A DNA stretch of 64,000 nt from a gamma proteobacterium symbiont of Ctena orbiculata. GTDB taxonomy: Bacteria; Pseudomonadota; Gammaproteobacteria; Chromatiales; Chromatiaceae. The stretch is from NCBI GenBank assembly GCA_003058525.1, contig QBVD01000053.1:41708-105707 (forward strand), in the 5' to 3' direction. Below, piece after piece: positions 38,059 through 47,619 of the stretch (the first letter of the stretch is position 1; the number at the start of each line of letters is the position of its first letter). The notes under the pieces were generated by a model that was not told the origin of the DNA, searched no databases, and saw only the letters and a list, made by a program, of their open reading frames with translations. The position numbers and the translations under genes are program-made.

Positions 38059-40089
38059 ATGAATGCCCTGATCAATATGCAAGGATTGCCCTCTTTTTCC
38101 GCCATCACTCCGGATATGGTTGAGCCTGCCATGGATCAACTGTTGCAGGAGAACCGGCAGACCATTCAACAGCTACTCAGCTCGCAGCAGGAATACACCT
38201 GGAAAAATCTGGTCGAACCCCTGGAAAAGGCAGAGGATCGTCTCAGCCGTACCTGGTCACCAGTGAGTCACATGAACTCCGTGGTCAACAATGATGAGCT
38301 GCGTGCGGCCTATAATGCAGTGCTTCCCAAACTGAGCGAATATGCCACCGAAGTCGGGCAAAACGGCCAACTCTGCAATGCCTACAAACAGGTTGCCGGA
38401 GAAGCGGAACTCGACCGAGCCCAGCGAAAGCTGTTGCAGAACGCCTTACTCGATTTTCACCTGTCCGGTGTCGATCTGGAGGAGGATAAGAAACAGCGAT
38501 TCAAGGAGATCAGCCAGGAGCTGTCTCAACTGACCACCAAGTTCGAAGAGAACCTGCTCGATGCCACCAACGCCTGGAGCAAACTGATCACGGATGAATC
38601 GGCCCTGCAGGGGTTGCCGGAATCGGCTTTGGCACTGGCCCGCCAAACCGCTGCTCAGCGCGACCAGGAGGGATGGTTGTTGACCCTTGAGTATCCCTCC
38701 TATCTGCCGGTGATGACCTACGCCGATGATCGTCAACTGCGTCGGGAGGTCTATGAGGCATTCGCCACCCGGGCATCGGATCAAGGGCCGCACGCCGGGC
38801 AATGGGATAATACCGAAGCCATGGAACGGATACTCGAACTGCGCCATGAACAGGCTGGTCTGTTGGGATTCTCCAACTATGCCGATCGCTCACTGGCCAA
38901 GAAAATGGCCCGTTCAAGCGATGAGGTGATCGCCTTTCTCACAGACCTTGCCGAACGATCGCGTACTCAAGCGGAAAACGAACTGAATGAACTCCGGGAA
39001 TTCGCATCGGAGACATATGGTTTCGATGATCTGCAGGCGTGGGATATCGGATATTATGCGGAAAAACTGCGCCAGGATCGGCATAACATAAGCCAGGAGG
39101 AGCTGAAGCCCTACTTCCCGGAAACCCGTGTATTACCTGGCATGTTCGCGGTGGTGGAGCGTCTGTACGGTATTCGCATCGAAGAGACCAGGGGCATTGA
39201 TACCTGGCACCCCGACGTTCGTTTCTTCGAGATCCGCGACAGCCACAATCACCTGCGAGGCCAGTTCTATCTCGATCTCTATGCGCGCCCCAAGAAGCGT
39301 GGCGGTGCCTGGATGGATGAATGTGCAACCCGCTTCTTCACGGACACCATGGACCAGATCCCGGTCGCCTATCTCACCTGCAACTTCTCACCCCCAGTGG
39401 ATGGCAAACCCTCACTCTTCACCCATGATGAGGTGTTGACCCTGTTCCATGAATTCGGCCACGGTCTGCACCATCTGTTAACCACGGTGGACTACCCAGC
39501 CGTCGCCGGCATCAACGGTGTTGCCTGGGACGCGGTGGAACTGCCCAGCCAGTTTATGGAAAACTGGTGCTGGGAAAAAGCGGCCCTTGATCTGATATCG
39601 GGCCACGTCGACACCGGTGACCCTATTCCCGATGAACTCTACCGGCGCATGTATACCGCGAAAAACTTTCAGTCGGCGATGCAGATGGTGCGTCAGCTGG
39701 AGTTCGCGCTGTTCGACTTTCGTATTCACCGCGAATATGATCCCCGACGCGGTGGGCGCATCTACGAAATACTGCAGGAGGTGCGTCAGCAGGTGGCTGT
39801 CATTACGCCTCCGGCCTGGAACCGGTTCGCCCATGGTTTCTCCCATATCTTCGCCGGTGGTTACGCCGCAGGTTACTACAGCTATAAATGGGCGGAAGTA
39901 CTCTCGGCCGATGCCTTCTCCCTGTTTGAGGAGCGTGGGATATTCAATGCGGATACCGGACAGGCGTTTCTCCGGGAAGTGTTGCAGCAGGGAGGCTCCA
40001 GGGACGCGATGGAACTCTTCGTGGCCTTCAGGGGCAGAGAACCCGAGATTGAACCCCTGCTGCGCCATAGCGGCATCCTGGGCCCCTAG
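38059..40089 (+). CDS. prlC: Oligopeptidase A (M3 metallopeptidase)
   Basis: This 676-residue zinc peptidase degrades signal-peptide fragments and other short peptides in the cytoplasm. The catalytic block is LFHEFGHGLHHLL (HExxH form, about residues 464-476) with the downstream glutamate in WDAVELPSQFMENW. The N-terminal helical region and the C-terminal ASGYYSYKW-type block (GGYAAGYYSYKWAEVLSADAF) match the family, and the length matches E. coli OpdA (680). The AGGAG-like site is weak, but ATG 38059 is the family start. A terminator-like hairpin lies 85 bp downstream. Confidence 0.95.
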   Translation: MNALINMQGLPSFSAITPDMVEPAMDQLLQENRQTIQQLLSSQQEYTWKNLVEPLEKAEDRLSRTWSPVSHMNSVVNNDELRAAYNAVLPKLSEYATEVGQNGQLCNAYKQVAGEAELDRAQRKLLQNALLDFHLSGVDLEEDKKQRFKEISQELSQLTTKFEENLLDATNAWSKLITDESALQGLPESALALARQTAAQRDQEGWLLTLEYPSYLPVMTYADDRQLRREVYEAFATRASDQGPHAGQWDNTEAMERILELRHEQAGLLGFSNYADRSLAKKMARSSDEVIAFLTDLAERSRTQAENELNELREFASETYGFDDLQAWDIGYYAEKLRQDRHNISQEELKPYFPETRVLPGMFAVVERLYGIRIEETRGIDTWHPDVRFFEIRDSHNHLRGQFYLDLYARPKKRGGAWMDECATRFFTDTMDQIPVAYLTCNFSPPVDGKPSLFTHDEVLTLFHEFGHGLHHLLTTVDYPAVAGINGVAWDAVELPSQFMENWCWEKAALDLISGHVDTGDPIPDELYRRMYTAKNFQSAMQMVRQLEFALFDFRIHREYDPRRGGRIYEILQEVRQQVAVITPPAWNRFAHGFSHIFAGGYAAGYYSYKWAEVLSADAFSLFEERGIFNADTGQAFLREVLQQGGSRDAMELFVAFRGREPEIEPLLRHSGILGP

Positions 40090-40173
40090 GGCCAGTAGTG
40101 GTAACGCCACTGGGCGGAATAACAGCCCCGGCAGATCCGAATGGATCAGTCTTGACAGGCCTTGAAAAAAACC

Positions 40174-40195
40174 GGGTGACGCTGACGCGTCACCC
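40174..40195. terminator. Terminator-like hairpin after prlC
   Basis: GGGTGACGC-TGAC-GCGTCACCC is a perfect 9-bp stem. An A-run precedes it and CGGGTTTCTT follows, so it could terminate the prlC transcript and, more weakly, the convergent small gene. Confidence 0.6.
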
Positions 40196-40375
40196 CTGTC
40201 GGGTTTCTTGAATACACCCAACCAACACCACTGATCACTGCCTCATGCACCCTATATCAACCATTTACTGTGAGGTAACAGTTGACAGGTAAGGCAGATC
40301 AACCAGTTTTCGCTAACCCTCCCCCGAGGGATAATCACTCTATTCTGAACTGTGCGATCGAAGTATCGCGGAGGG

Positions 40376-40585
40376 CTAACCCTCAGCGATATAGTCATCC
40401 GTATCGTTTCCACAGACTATTTTACGATCCACCAACACCATATTCTGGTAGATGCTCTTGGTTACCTCACTCTCGAAGTAGATTTCAACGCCATTATCGC
40501 CGTCACCCTCATAGAGACAGGGATGCCCCTCTATATCGGTCACATCACGCAAGGTAATCGGGTCCAAGGTGGTTCGAATATTCAT
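40376..40585 (-). CDS. Small conserved-looking hypothetical protein
   Basis: This 69-residue, acidic, soluble protein begins MNIRTTLDPITLRDV and has GHPCLYEGDGDNGVEIYF and KIVCGNDTDDY. It has two cysteines, no signal and no membrane helix. I do not recognise the family. I accept it because the composition is protein-like and GGAG stands 9 bases before the ATG at 40585. It is isolated between prlC and the permease operon. Confidence 0.5.
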   Translation of the reverse strand: MNIRTTLDPITLRDVTDIEGHPCLYEGDGDNGVEIYFESEVTKSIYQNMVLVDRKIVCGNDTDDYIAEG

Positions 40586-40947
40586 ACTACGCATCTCCGT
40601 AAAACGTCTCTCATCACCTTTAAGCTATAGAAATACCCAGCAAAACAATCAAGTAAATATCGGGCCCTATTCAGATGAGGAAATTGGGGAATTTGCAGTG
40701 ACTGCACTATTGCAACTTGACCTGACCACTCACAATATTCAGTCAATGAGTTGTCAATGTAAGCTGCAAATAGATACAGATTTACTTACTTACCGTACAA
40801 CATAATCAATACAGGACCTATCCTGCGTCTCCATGCGGGGGAGAAAATATTGCTTAATTTGCGGGCTTAAAAAAATATTCGCGACTATTTGCGGCTTGCT
40901 TTTTCACGACAACACCCTCCCTGATGGTGAGATCTTGAATGCTGGAT
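40586..40947. other. 362-bp AT-rich intergenic region with a dispersed repeat copy
   Basis: I find no convincing gene here. At 40855-40905 there is a partial copy of the TTGCG-type element seen at 35083-35142, including the identical 13-mer ATTTGCGGCTTGC (40887-40899). The region lies downstream of the permease stop and upstream of the small gene's start. Confidence 0.5.
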
Positions 40948-42258
40948 CTACGCAGTGGTGAACATTTCAAAAAAGAACCAATAAACGAAACTGGCCAACA
41001 ACAGACCGAAAAACATCACCGGCAAACCGGTACGCATCCATATCATAGGGGAGATCCTGGCCTCGGGCATACCGCTCTTTTCCGATTCGCTGACAGCGAT
41101 GATGTTGGCGGTAGCACCGAGATGGGTGCCGTTGCCTCCCAGTCCCACCCCCAGGGCCAAGGCCCACCACAGAGGGGCGATATTCACACCGCTGCTTTCA
41201 AGCCCAAGGATGATCGGAATCATAGTGACGGTAAAGGGGATATTGTCGACCACAGCACTCATGATCGCCGCCACCCACATCAGCAACAGCCCCGTCAACA
41301 TCAGCATGGCAGGGTCTTCTGCCAGCATGGCCAATTTATGGCCGAACAGATCGAGCAATCCCGATGACTCAACGCCGCCGACAATGATGAACAGCCCGGC
41401 AAAGAAAAACAGCACAGACCAATTCACCGAACCAAACAACTTCTCCACATCGGGACGCATCGAAAAAAGCGCGATACTGACACCGATAAACGAGGCGTAG
41501 GCCGGCAGTACATGCAGATTGTGATGGACAAAGAACAGCACCACCACAACTCCAAGGGCAAACAGAATTCTCTTCAGACCCTGTGCATCCTTGATCGCAT
41601 GTGTCGCCACCAACTTCCTGGGATCCTCACCCCCGCTCTCGAGCTGATTCCTGAAAAGATACAACATCAGTCCTACAGTGCCTATCCACACCACCAACAC
41701 CGGCAAACCCATGTGTACCAGGAAGGAGTTGAAACTGATATCTGCCGCACTGCCGATCATCAGGTTCGGTGGGTCGCCCACCAGAGTGGCGGCACCGCCG
41801 ATGTTGGACAGCATCGCCTCCGCCATGAGATAGGGCATCGGATTGATCTTGAGCAGACGACAGATCAATACCGTCAGCGGTGCAAACACAATGACTGTTG
41901 TGACATTATCGAGGATCATGCTGATCACACTCACCGCAAGACTGAGATAGATCAGCAGCAGCTTGGGATTGCCGTTTGCCCAGTGGGTGATGTGCACGGC
42001 TGCGAAATCGAAGGCACCGGTCGGTCGTAGCAGGGCCACCAGCATCATCATTGCGGCAAGAAGCAGTATTGTATTGCCGTCAACCGCCAGTATGGCCGCC
42101 TCCTGAGTGTAGAACCCCATCAACATGCCAATCCCGATCATCACTACCGCACCGAGGATGGCGGCGATTGTACGGTGCATTTTCTCCGAAAAGATCAACA
42201 CATAAGAGAGCACCAGGACAATTGCCGAGGCCCACATTTCTGAAGTTATCGTATCCAT
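40948..42258 (-). CDS. ArsB/NhaD-type anion or Na+/H+ permease
   Basis: This 436-residue integral membrane protein has about 11 helices and two inverted repeats, each with an IT-superfamily helical hairpin block: ILDNVTTVIVFAPLTV with GGAATLVGDPPNLMIGS, and VVDNIPFTVTMIPI with GGNGTHLGATANIIAV. The latter pairs are the signatures of the ArsB/NhaD/P-protein branch. The ion cannot be told from sequence: Na+/H+ antiport, arsenite or organic anion. A CBS-domain gene starts 12 bp upstream in the same operon and is a plausible regulator. Confidence 0.88.
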   Translation of the reverse strand: MDTITSEMWASAIVLVLSYVLIFSEKMHRTIAAILGAVVMIGIGMLMGFYTQEAAILAVDGNTILLLAAMMMLVALLRPTGAFDFAAVHITHWANGNPKLLLIYLSLAVSVISMILDNVTTVIVFAPLTVLICRLLKINPMPYLMAEAMLSNIGGAATLVGDPPNLMIGSAADISFNSFLVHMGLPVLVVWIGTVGLMLYLFRNQLESGGEDPRKLVATHAIKDAQGLKRILFALGVVVVLFFVHHNLHVLPAYASFIGVSIALFSMRPDVEKLFGSVNWSVLFFFAGLFIIVGGVESSGLLDLFGHKLAMLAEDPAMLMLTGLLLMWVAAIMSAVVDNIPFTVTMIPIILGLESSGVNIAPLWWALALGVGLGGNGTHLGATANIIAVSESEKSGMPEARISPMIWMRTGLPVMFFGLLLASFVYWFFFEMFTTA

Positions 42259-42270
42259 CTGTCCGGTCGT

Positions 42271-42729
42271 CTACTCGACGCAACACTCTTTGGTGACGAC
42301 CGCCCTGGCGATACTCATCCGGGTTACCACACCCTGGTACTCCCCCTCCTCGGTGACAAACAGATATTCTGTATTGTATTGCTCCATGATCGCCAATGCC
42401 TTGACTGCCTGAAAATTTGACGACAGCTGAATTGCATCGGGGAAGATGTAATCATCCACCACCTCTTCCATCAGTTCATCCGCGCGCATGTGGGGGAAAT
42501 CGAGATGCTCGATATCGTCACCGAGCAGATGGGCGCCGTGGATCACATCCTCGGGTATACAGCAGAGCAGAAACAGGTGCCTGACGGAGAATCGGCCGCT
42601 CAGTTTTCCCTCTGCATCCACATAGGGTATCCCCGGGACATCCTTCTCCACACACTCCCACATCACCTCGCCGATACGCATCCCCGGACGGGCAACCTTG
42701 GTGGGAATCGATATATGTTTGATCTTCAT
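42271..42729 (-). CDS. Tandem CBS-domain protein
   Basis: This 152-residue soluble protein has two CBS motifs. The first is VARPGMRIGEVMWECVEKDVPGIPYVDAEGKLSGRFSVRHLF and the second is FPDAIQLSSNFQAVKALAIMEQYNTEYLFVTEEGEYQGVVTRM. CBS pairs usually bind adenosyl ligands and gate transporters or enzymes. It lies between ttcA (4-base overlap) and the permease (12 bp), so regulating the permease is likely but inferred. Confidence 0.85.
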   Translation of the reverse strand: MKIKHISIPTKVARPGMRIGEVMWECVEKDVPGIPYVDAEGKLSGRFSVRHLFLLCCIPEDVIHGAHLLGDDIEHLDFPHMRADELMEEVVDDYIFPDAIQLSSNFQAVKALAIMEQYNTEYLFVTEEGEYQGVVTRMSIARAVVTKECCVE

Positions 42730-43460
42730 GGCGGCGTTTCATCCATCAATGGCTTCATGGCATGCAGCATATTGGCGAAGAGGTGTCGGTTCTGCCGCTC
42801 CTCCCTTGCCAGCAGCTGCTTCATATATGCTCGCTGGGTGGGGGCGGTAAAGCAAGCGGGACAGCTATCGGGAATTATCGGTAAACCGGCCTCGACGGCA
42901 AAGGCCCCTGTTTGGGTCTCGCGGCAGTAGACCAGGGGCCGGATAATCCGGATATCTCCCGCATCGTTGAGGTAGTGAGCCTTCATGGTGCGCAGTTGCC
43001 CTTCGTGAAACATGGACATAAACAGGCTCTCCGCCAGATCATCCAGATGCTGCGCCAGGGCCAGCACGTTATAGCCCTCGCGACGACCGGTGGTATACAT
43101 AATGCCGCGTTTCATCCGTGCACAGTAGGCACAGAAGGAGTTTCCGTCCATATTCTCCCTGGCCTCTTCCATGATGGGTTGCTCCGCATAGTGCCAAGGC
43201 ACACCCAGCCCTTCATAGTAGGCCTTGAGCGGCGCCGGATCGAAACCCTCAATCTGCGGGTCGACAGTGATGACCCCCAGATCGAAGCGGACCGGGGCAT
43301 AGCTCTTCAGATGGCAGAGGATCTGCAGCAGTGAGAGGGAATCCTTGCCGCCGGAAACACCCAGCAGGATTCTGTCCCCCTCACGGATCATGTCGAAATC
43401 GGCAATCGCCTTGCCGACCTTGCGCAACAGGGATTTCGGTGGTTTTTGATAATCGGTCAT
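42726..43460 (-). CDS. ttcA: tRNA-cytidine(32) 2-sulfurtransferase
   Basis: TtcA thiolates C32 in certain tRNAs using ATP and a [4Fe-4S] cluster. The protein is 244 residues. The PP-loop motif is LLGVSGGKDSLSLL. Cluster ligands appear as SFCAYCARMKRG plus a cysteine in SCPACF. LALAQHLDDLAESLFM is family-typical. The frame extends 65 codons upstream, but the ATG at 43460 starts the homologous region (MTDYQKPPKSLLRKVGKA). Its product lacks the long N-terminal part of some TtcA proteins. It overlaps the CBS gene by 4 bp, placing it first in that operon. Confidence 0.9.
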   Translation of the reverse strand: MTDYQKPPKSLLRKVGKAIADFDMIREGDRILLGVSGGKDSLSLLQILCHLKSYAPVRFDLGVITVDPQIEGFDPAPLKAYYEGLGVPWHYAEQPIMEEARENMDGNSFCAYCARMKRGIMYTTGRREGYNVLALAQHLDDLAESLFMSMFHEGQLRTMKAHYLNDAGDIRIIRPLVYCRETQTGAFAVEAGLPIIPDSCPACFTAPTQRAYMKQLLAREERQNRHLFANMLHAMKPLMDETPP

Positions 43461-43560
43461 CGGTGCATTTTGACATGAAGCCCGCTGGCCACCAATGCTG
43501 GTGATTGCATTTAGTGGCCGGATCAAGCATCTTTGCGGAATCTCAGCACAATAGAGGATC

Positions 43561-44490
43561 ATGAGTATGGATATCTTCGTAATTGTCGTCTTGGTGTTCG
43601 CGATCGTACTGGTGGTACTCGGTGCGAAACGGGTACCGCAAGGAAACGAGTACACCGTGGAACGTTTCGGGCGCTATACGAAGACCCTGCGCCCCGGGCT
43701 CAATCTCATCATACCGATCGTCGACCAGATCGGTAAAAAGATGAATATGATGGAGCAGGTACTGGATGTACCCTCGCAGGAGGTCATCACCAAGGACAAC
43801 GCCATGGTCACGGTGGACGGGGTGATCTTTTTTCAGGTACTCGATGCCTCCCAGGCGGCCTATGAGGTCAACAACCTCTACAGCGCCATACTCAACCTGA
43901 CCATGACCAATATCCGTACCGTCATGGGTTCGATGGATCTGGACCAACTGCTCTCACAACGCGATACCATCAATACCCAACTGCTGACAGTTGTGGACGA
44001 TGCCACCACACCCTGGGGCGTGAAGGTGACCCGTATCGAGATCAAGGACATCTCACCGCCAAGAGACCTGGTCGACGCCATGGCCAGGCAGATGAAGGCC
44101 GAGCGTGAGAAGCGTGCCGCCATCCTGGAAGCCGAGGGCATGCGCCAATCCGCCATCCTCAAGGCGGAGGGTGAAAAGCAATCCGCCATCCTGGAAGCCG
44201 AGGGCGAAAAGGAGGCCGCTTTTCGTGAGGCGGAGGCACGGGAGCGACTGGCTCAGGCGGAAGGAAGGGCGACCGAGATGGTATCGGAGGCGATCGCCAA
44301 GGGGGATGTCAATGCCATCAACTACTTCGTTGCACAGCGATATACCGAAGCCCTGCAACAGATTGCCGGGGCCGAAAACCAGAAGATCATCATGATGCCG
44401 CTGGAGGCATCGAGCCTGATCGGATCCCTTGCCGGAATCACTGAAATTGCCAGGCAGTCATTCGACACAAAGACAAAAGGAGTGGATTGA
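43561..44490 (+). CDS. qmcA: SPFH/Band-7 membrane protein QmcA (stomatin-like)
   Basis: This 309-residue protein has an N-terminal membrane hairpin ([19 protein letters not shown]), an SPFH domain ([50 protein letters not shown]) and a long Glu/Ala-rich coiled coil containing three repeats like [12 protein letters not shown]. Stomatin-like proteins oligomerise into membrane rings or microdomains. GAGG precedes the ATG at 43561 by only 3 bases and the ATG at 43567 by 9, so the latter may be the true start. nfeD overlaps its stop codon, the common operon pair. Confidence 0.93.
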   Translation: MSMDIFVIVVLVFAIVLVVLGAKRVPQGNEYTVERFGRYTKTLRPGLNLIIPIVDQIGKKMNMMEQVLDVPSQEVITKDNAMVTVDGVIFFQVLDASQAAYEVNNLYSAILNLTMTNIRTVMGSMDLDQLLSQRDTINTQLLTVVDDATTPWGVKVTRIEIKDISPPRDLVDAMARQMKAEREKRAAILEAEGMRQSAILKAEGEKQSAILEAEGEKEAAFREAEARERLAQAEGRATEMVSEAIAKGDVNAINYFVAQRYTEALQQIAGAENQKIIMMPLEASSLIGSLAGITEIARQSFDTKTKGVD

Positions 44491-44936
44491 TGCAGTGGTT
44501 CACCCAGCTCGATTACTGGCACTGGCTGATACTTGCCGTGGTGCTGATGATCCTCGAGATCTTCTCACCTGGCGCCTTTCTTCTCTGGCTGGGCCTGGCG
44601 GCGGGAACGGTTGGTTTGCTGTTGTTGCTGATACCGGACATCACCTGGCAGATACAGATACTGCTGTTTGCCTTGCTGAGTGTCACGATCATTGTCCTGG
44701 TGCGCGCCTTTCTCCAGCGCAGACCCATCGAAACCGACCAGCCCCATCTCAATCGAAGGGGCGAGCAGTATCTCGACCGCACCTTCACCCTTCAGGAACC
44801 CATCGTCAATGGCGAGGGTAAAATCCATGTGGACGACACTACCTGGAAGATCACCGGAGAGGATTGTCCCGCCGGAACCCGGATAAGAATCTCCGGTGTG
44901 CAGGGTGTAGTATTGCAGGTCTCTCCAGTCGATTAA
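44490..44936 (+). CDS. NfeD-family membrane protein (YbbK-like)
   Basis: This 148-residue protein has two or three membrane helices (about residues 5-75: WHWLILAVVLMILEIFSPGAFLLWLGLAA) and a C-terminal OB-fold (RGEQYLDRTFTLQEPIVNGEGKIHVDDTTWKI, GTRIRISGVQGVVLQV). NfeD short forms partner stomatin-like proteins. The start is ATG 44490, sharing a base with the qmcA stop (TGATG), after AGGAG; an in-frame TTG three bases earlier is unlikely. Confidence 0.93.
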   Translation: MQWFTQLDYWHWLILAVVLMILEIFSPGAFLLWLGLAAGTVGLLLLLIPDITWQIQILLFALLSVTIIVLVRAFLQRRPIETDQPHLNRRGEQYLDRTFTLQEPIVNGEGKIHVDDTTWKITGEDCPAGTRIRISGVQGVVLQVSPVD

Positions 44937-45190
44937 CACTCTCAGCTTGTCAATGTTCAGGCGTCTGTACAGTCTGGTAAAAAGAGCTATTATGAATTTG
45001 GGAAAACAAACTCAAGAATCCTTTTGGTTGTACCGATATATCAAACAGGCCTGTCACTAAATGTTGCCGTAAATCGTTGAACGGGATAGGTCAGCGGTCG
45101 GGGAATTTCCACAGCTCATTCCCTTAATCAGTCACCGCCTCATGGATGAGCTGTCGCATTAAAACCTGGCGGCATTCAAAGGCAACTGAC

Positions 45191-46399
45191 ATGCACACAG
45201 AGACCCACGCAATTCTATTCGTCGACAGTGATAGCAATCAGCTACAATCCTTGAAACGAACTCTGCGCGAATTCAGGGATAAATGGCAACTCCACTATGC
45301 CGAAGATGCACAACAGGCTCTGGAAATCATGCAGCAGGCGGCCGTTGACATTGTGGTCAGTGAAACCCAACTCGCCGGCAAGCCGGGCAGTGAACTGCTG
45401 AAGGAGATTAAACTCCACTACCCGAGTACAACGCGACTATTGTTTTCAGGGCAGGCGATGCGCACACCGGCACAGGAGGTTGTCCATCATGCCCACCAGT
45501 TTATCGCCAAGCCTTGCAGTAGCGATGAGCTGATTAACATCCTGCAACGGGTATTTCATTTACGAAGTCTGTTAAACAATCCATCCATCGAGGAGATGAT
45601 CAGCAGCCTGGGCACCCTGCCCAGTCTACCATCCACCTATCAGCAGATGATTACTGCCCTGCAATCCGACACCGCCTCGGTCAAGGATATCGGCAAGATC
45701 GTAGCCCAGGATATCGGCATGTCAGCCAAAATCCTGCAGATGGTCAACTCGGCATTCTTCGGTCTGCCGCAGCAGGTCGCCTCTCCTGAACGTGCGGTAA
45801 CGCTTTTGGGCATAGAGACAGTCAGCAACCTGGCACTGACCGCCGGCGTCTTTTCGCAACTCGATCCCGATGTGATGAAGGAGTTTCACCTGGAACAACT
45901 GTGGCAGCACAGCTTGCTCGTCTCTGGACTGGTACAACGCCTTTCCCAGGCAGCCGGGATGGATCAGCAACAGCGCCAGCTTCCGGTATTGGCGGGCCTG
46001 ATGCATGACCTGGGCAAACTGCTGCTGGCCACTCATAACAGCGCTGAGTATCGACGCATCGTACAACAGGCAGAGCGGGATAATGCACCGCTGTATGAAA
46101 TCGAATCTGAATCATTATGGTGTAGCCATGCCACCGTTGGCGCCTATCTGATGGGGTTGTGGGGACTTCCCTTCAGTGCAGTCGAGGCGGTCGCCCTGCA
46201 CCACACAGCGGAAGAGCAGAGTCGCGAGCGTCTCGACTGCCTGATGGTATACGCCGCCAACCTGCTTGTGAACGGATTAAAAAACACTCGATACAACGAC
46301 TATTATTCTACAGAGCGGTTGGAGGCCCTGCTGACAGCTGATGAGTTTGGCAAGTGGAGATCCATTACTGAGGAGTACCTTAATGGAAAAGCTGCCTGA
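45191..46399 (+). CDS. HDOD-domain response regulator with Glu at the phospho site
   Basis: This 402-residue protein has an N-terminal receiver (about 1-125) and an HDOD domain (about 133-330: LPSLPSTYQQMITAL, VAQDIGMSAKILQMVNSAFFGLPQQV, LPVLAGLMHDLGKLLLA). In the receiver the acidic pair is kept (VDSD, 11-14), with Ser86 and Lys107, but the phospho-acceptor Asp is Glu58 (DIVVSETQL). It may be permanently on or phosphorylation-independent. The ATG at 45191 has AAAGG 8 bases upstream; the frame opens 15 codons earlier. The next gene overlaps by 17 bp. HDOD proteins act in c-di-GMP and stress networks. Confidence 0.87.
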   Translation: MHTETHAILFVDSDSNQLQSLKRTLREFRDKWQLHYAEDAQQALEIMQQAAVDIVVSETQLAGKPGSELLKEIKLHYPSTTRLLFSGQAMRTPAQEVVHHAHQFIAKPCSSDELINILQRVFHLRSLLNNPSIEEMISSLGTLPSLPSTYQQMITALQSDTASVKDIGKIVAQDIGMSAKILQMVNSAFFGLPQQVASPERAVTLLGIETVSNLALTAGVFSQLDPDVMKEFHLEQLWQHSLLVSGLVQRLSQAAGMDQQQRQLPVLAGLMHDLGKLLLATHNSAEYRRIVQQAERDNAPLYEIESESLWCSHATVGAYLMGLWGLPFSAVEAVALHHTAEEQSRERLDCLMVYAANLLVNGLKNTRYNDYYSTERLEALLTADEFGKWRSITEEYLNGKAA

Positions 46400-47528
46400 A
46401 AAGGTCCTGATGGTCGATGACGACCGCAATCTGCTCGATTCCTTCCGACGTCAATTTCGTAAACGGCTCAATCTAGAAACCGCCACCAGCGGCGCGGATG
46501 GGGTACAGGCAGTTCAGGATGGCGGACCATTTGCGGTGGTTATCTCCGATATGCAGATGCCGAATATGAACGGGATTGAGTTTCTCTCCAAGGTACATAC
46601 GATTTCACCCAATACGGTGCGTATCATGCTCACCGGTAACGCCAACCTGGATGTAGCCATTGATGCGGTCAACGACGGTCATATCTTTCGTTTCCTGAAC
46701 AAGCCCGTGGAGACCGACCAGCTGTATCAGACAATTGCCGATGCCGTTCAGCAGTATCGCCTGATCACCTCGGAAAAGATACTCCTGAATAAGACACTCA
46801 AAGGCGCAGTCGACCTGATGGCGGATATACTCAGCATGGTCAATCCGGTCGCCTTCAGTCATTCGTCACGGATCAAACAATATGCCCATACCATCGTCAA
46901 CAGCCTCTCCCTGGAAGACAGCTGGCACTACGACCTTGCCGCCATGTTGTGCCAACTTGGCTATATCAGCCTGCCGGAGGATCTGGTACGCAAAGTCGCC
47001 GAAGGCGAGGAGTTGAGTCAGGCGGAACGCCAGCACTACACATCCCATCCCGCCATGGGGGCAAGGCTCTTGAAACACATCCCCAGACTGGAAGTCGTCT
47101 CCGAGATGGTGGAGCGACAGAACGATAATGTGGGAAAGATCGAATTTCAGGGAAAACTCTCAAATCAGAACAAGGCTATTCTCGGTGGCCAGATCTTACG
47201 TGTCGCCATTGCCTATGAGCAACTGATCAGCCAAGGCATGGATGAGCAGGCAGCGATCAATGAGCTTAAGGACAACCCTGCAAACTATGATCCGATACTG
47301 GTCGAAACCCTGGCACTGGGCTCTCAGAACCGCAAGGTTGAGGTGATGACGCTCCCAATCGATAAACTGGAACCCGGACTGATACTCGACCAACCGATCA
47401 AGACACAAGCCGGCACACTGCTGGTGGCCAAGGGTCAGGTGCTCAGCCAGGCGGTACTGTTCCGGTTATTGGCGGCAGAAGAGAGTGGGATCGTATCCGG
47501 CTCGGTAAGGGTGTTCAAGGTCACTTGA
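46383..47528 (+). CDS. Response regulator with degenerate HD-GYP-like domain
   Basis: This 381-residue protein has a complete receiver: VDDD, Asp56 in VVISDMQMP, Thr84 and Lys107. The C-terminal half follows HD-GYP spacing, but every catalytic element is altered: the HDIGK motif reads CQLGY (LAAMLCQLGYISLPEDLV), and the HHE...GYP block reads VERQNDNVGKI. It should not hydrolyse c-di-GMP. It may be a scaffold or ligand binder, with a C-terminal strand-rich tail (TLPIDKLEPGLILDQPI). The ATG at 46383 follows AGGAG and overlaps the HDOD gene, so the two are co-translated. It is convergent with the kinase gene. Confidence 0.88.
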   Translation: MEKLPEKVLMVDDDRNLLDSFRRQFRKRLNLETATSGADGVQAVQDGGPFAVVISDMQMPNMNGIEFLSKVHTISPNTVRIMLTGNANLDVAIDAVNDGHIFRFLNKPVETDQLYQTIADAVQQYRLITSEKILLNKTLKGAVDLMADILSMVNPVAFSHSSRIKQYAHTIVNSLSLEDSWHYDLAAMLCQLGYISLPEDLVRKVAEGEELSQAERQHYTSHPAMGARLLKHIPRLEVVSEMVERQNDNVGKIEFQGKLSNQNKAILGGQILRVAIAYEQLISQGMDEQAAINELKDNPANYDPILVETLALGSQNRKVEVMTLPIDKLEPGLILDQPIKTQAGTLLVAKGQVLSQAVLFRLLAAEESGIVSGSVRVFKVT

Positions 47529-47619
47529 CGCTACCGGTTGTCGCGGGGTTAATATCACCGCCATGCCACACCGTTCATCTGCCGGCATCCTTCAATCCTC
47601 GACACTCTGATGAGGAAGC

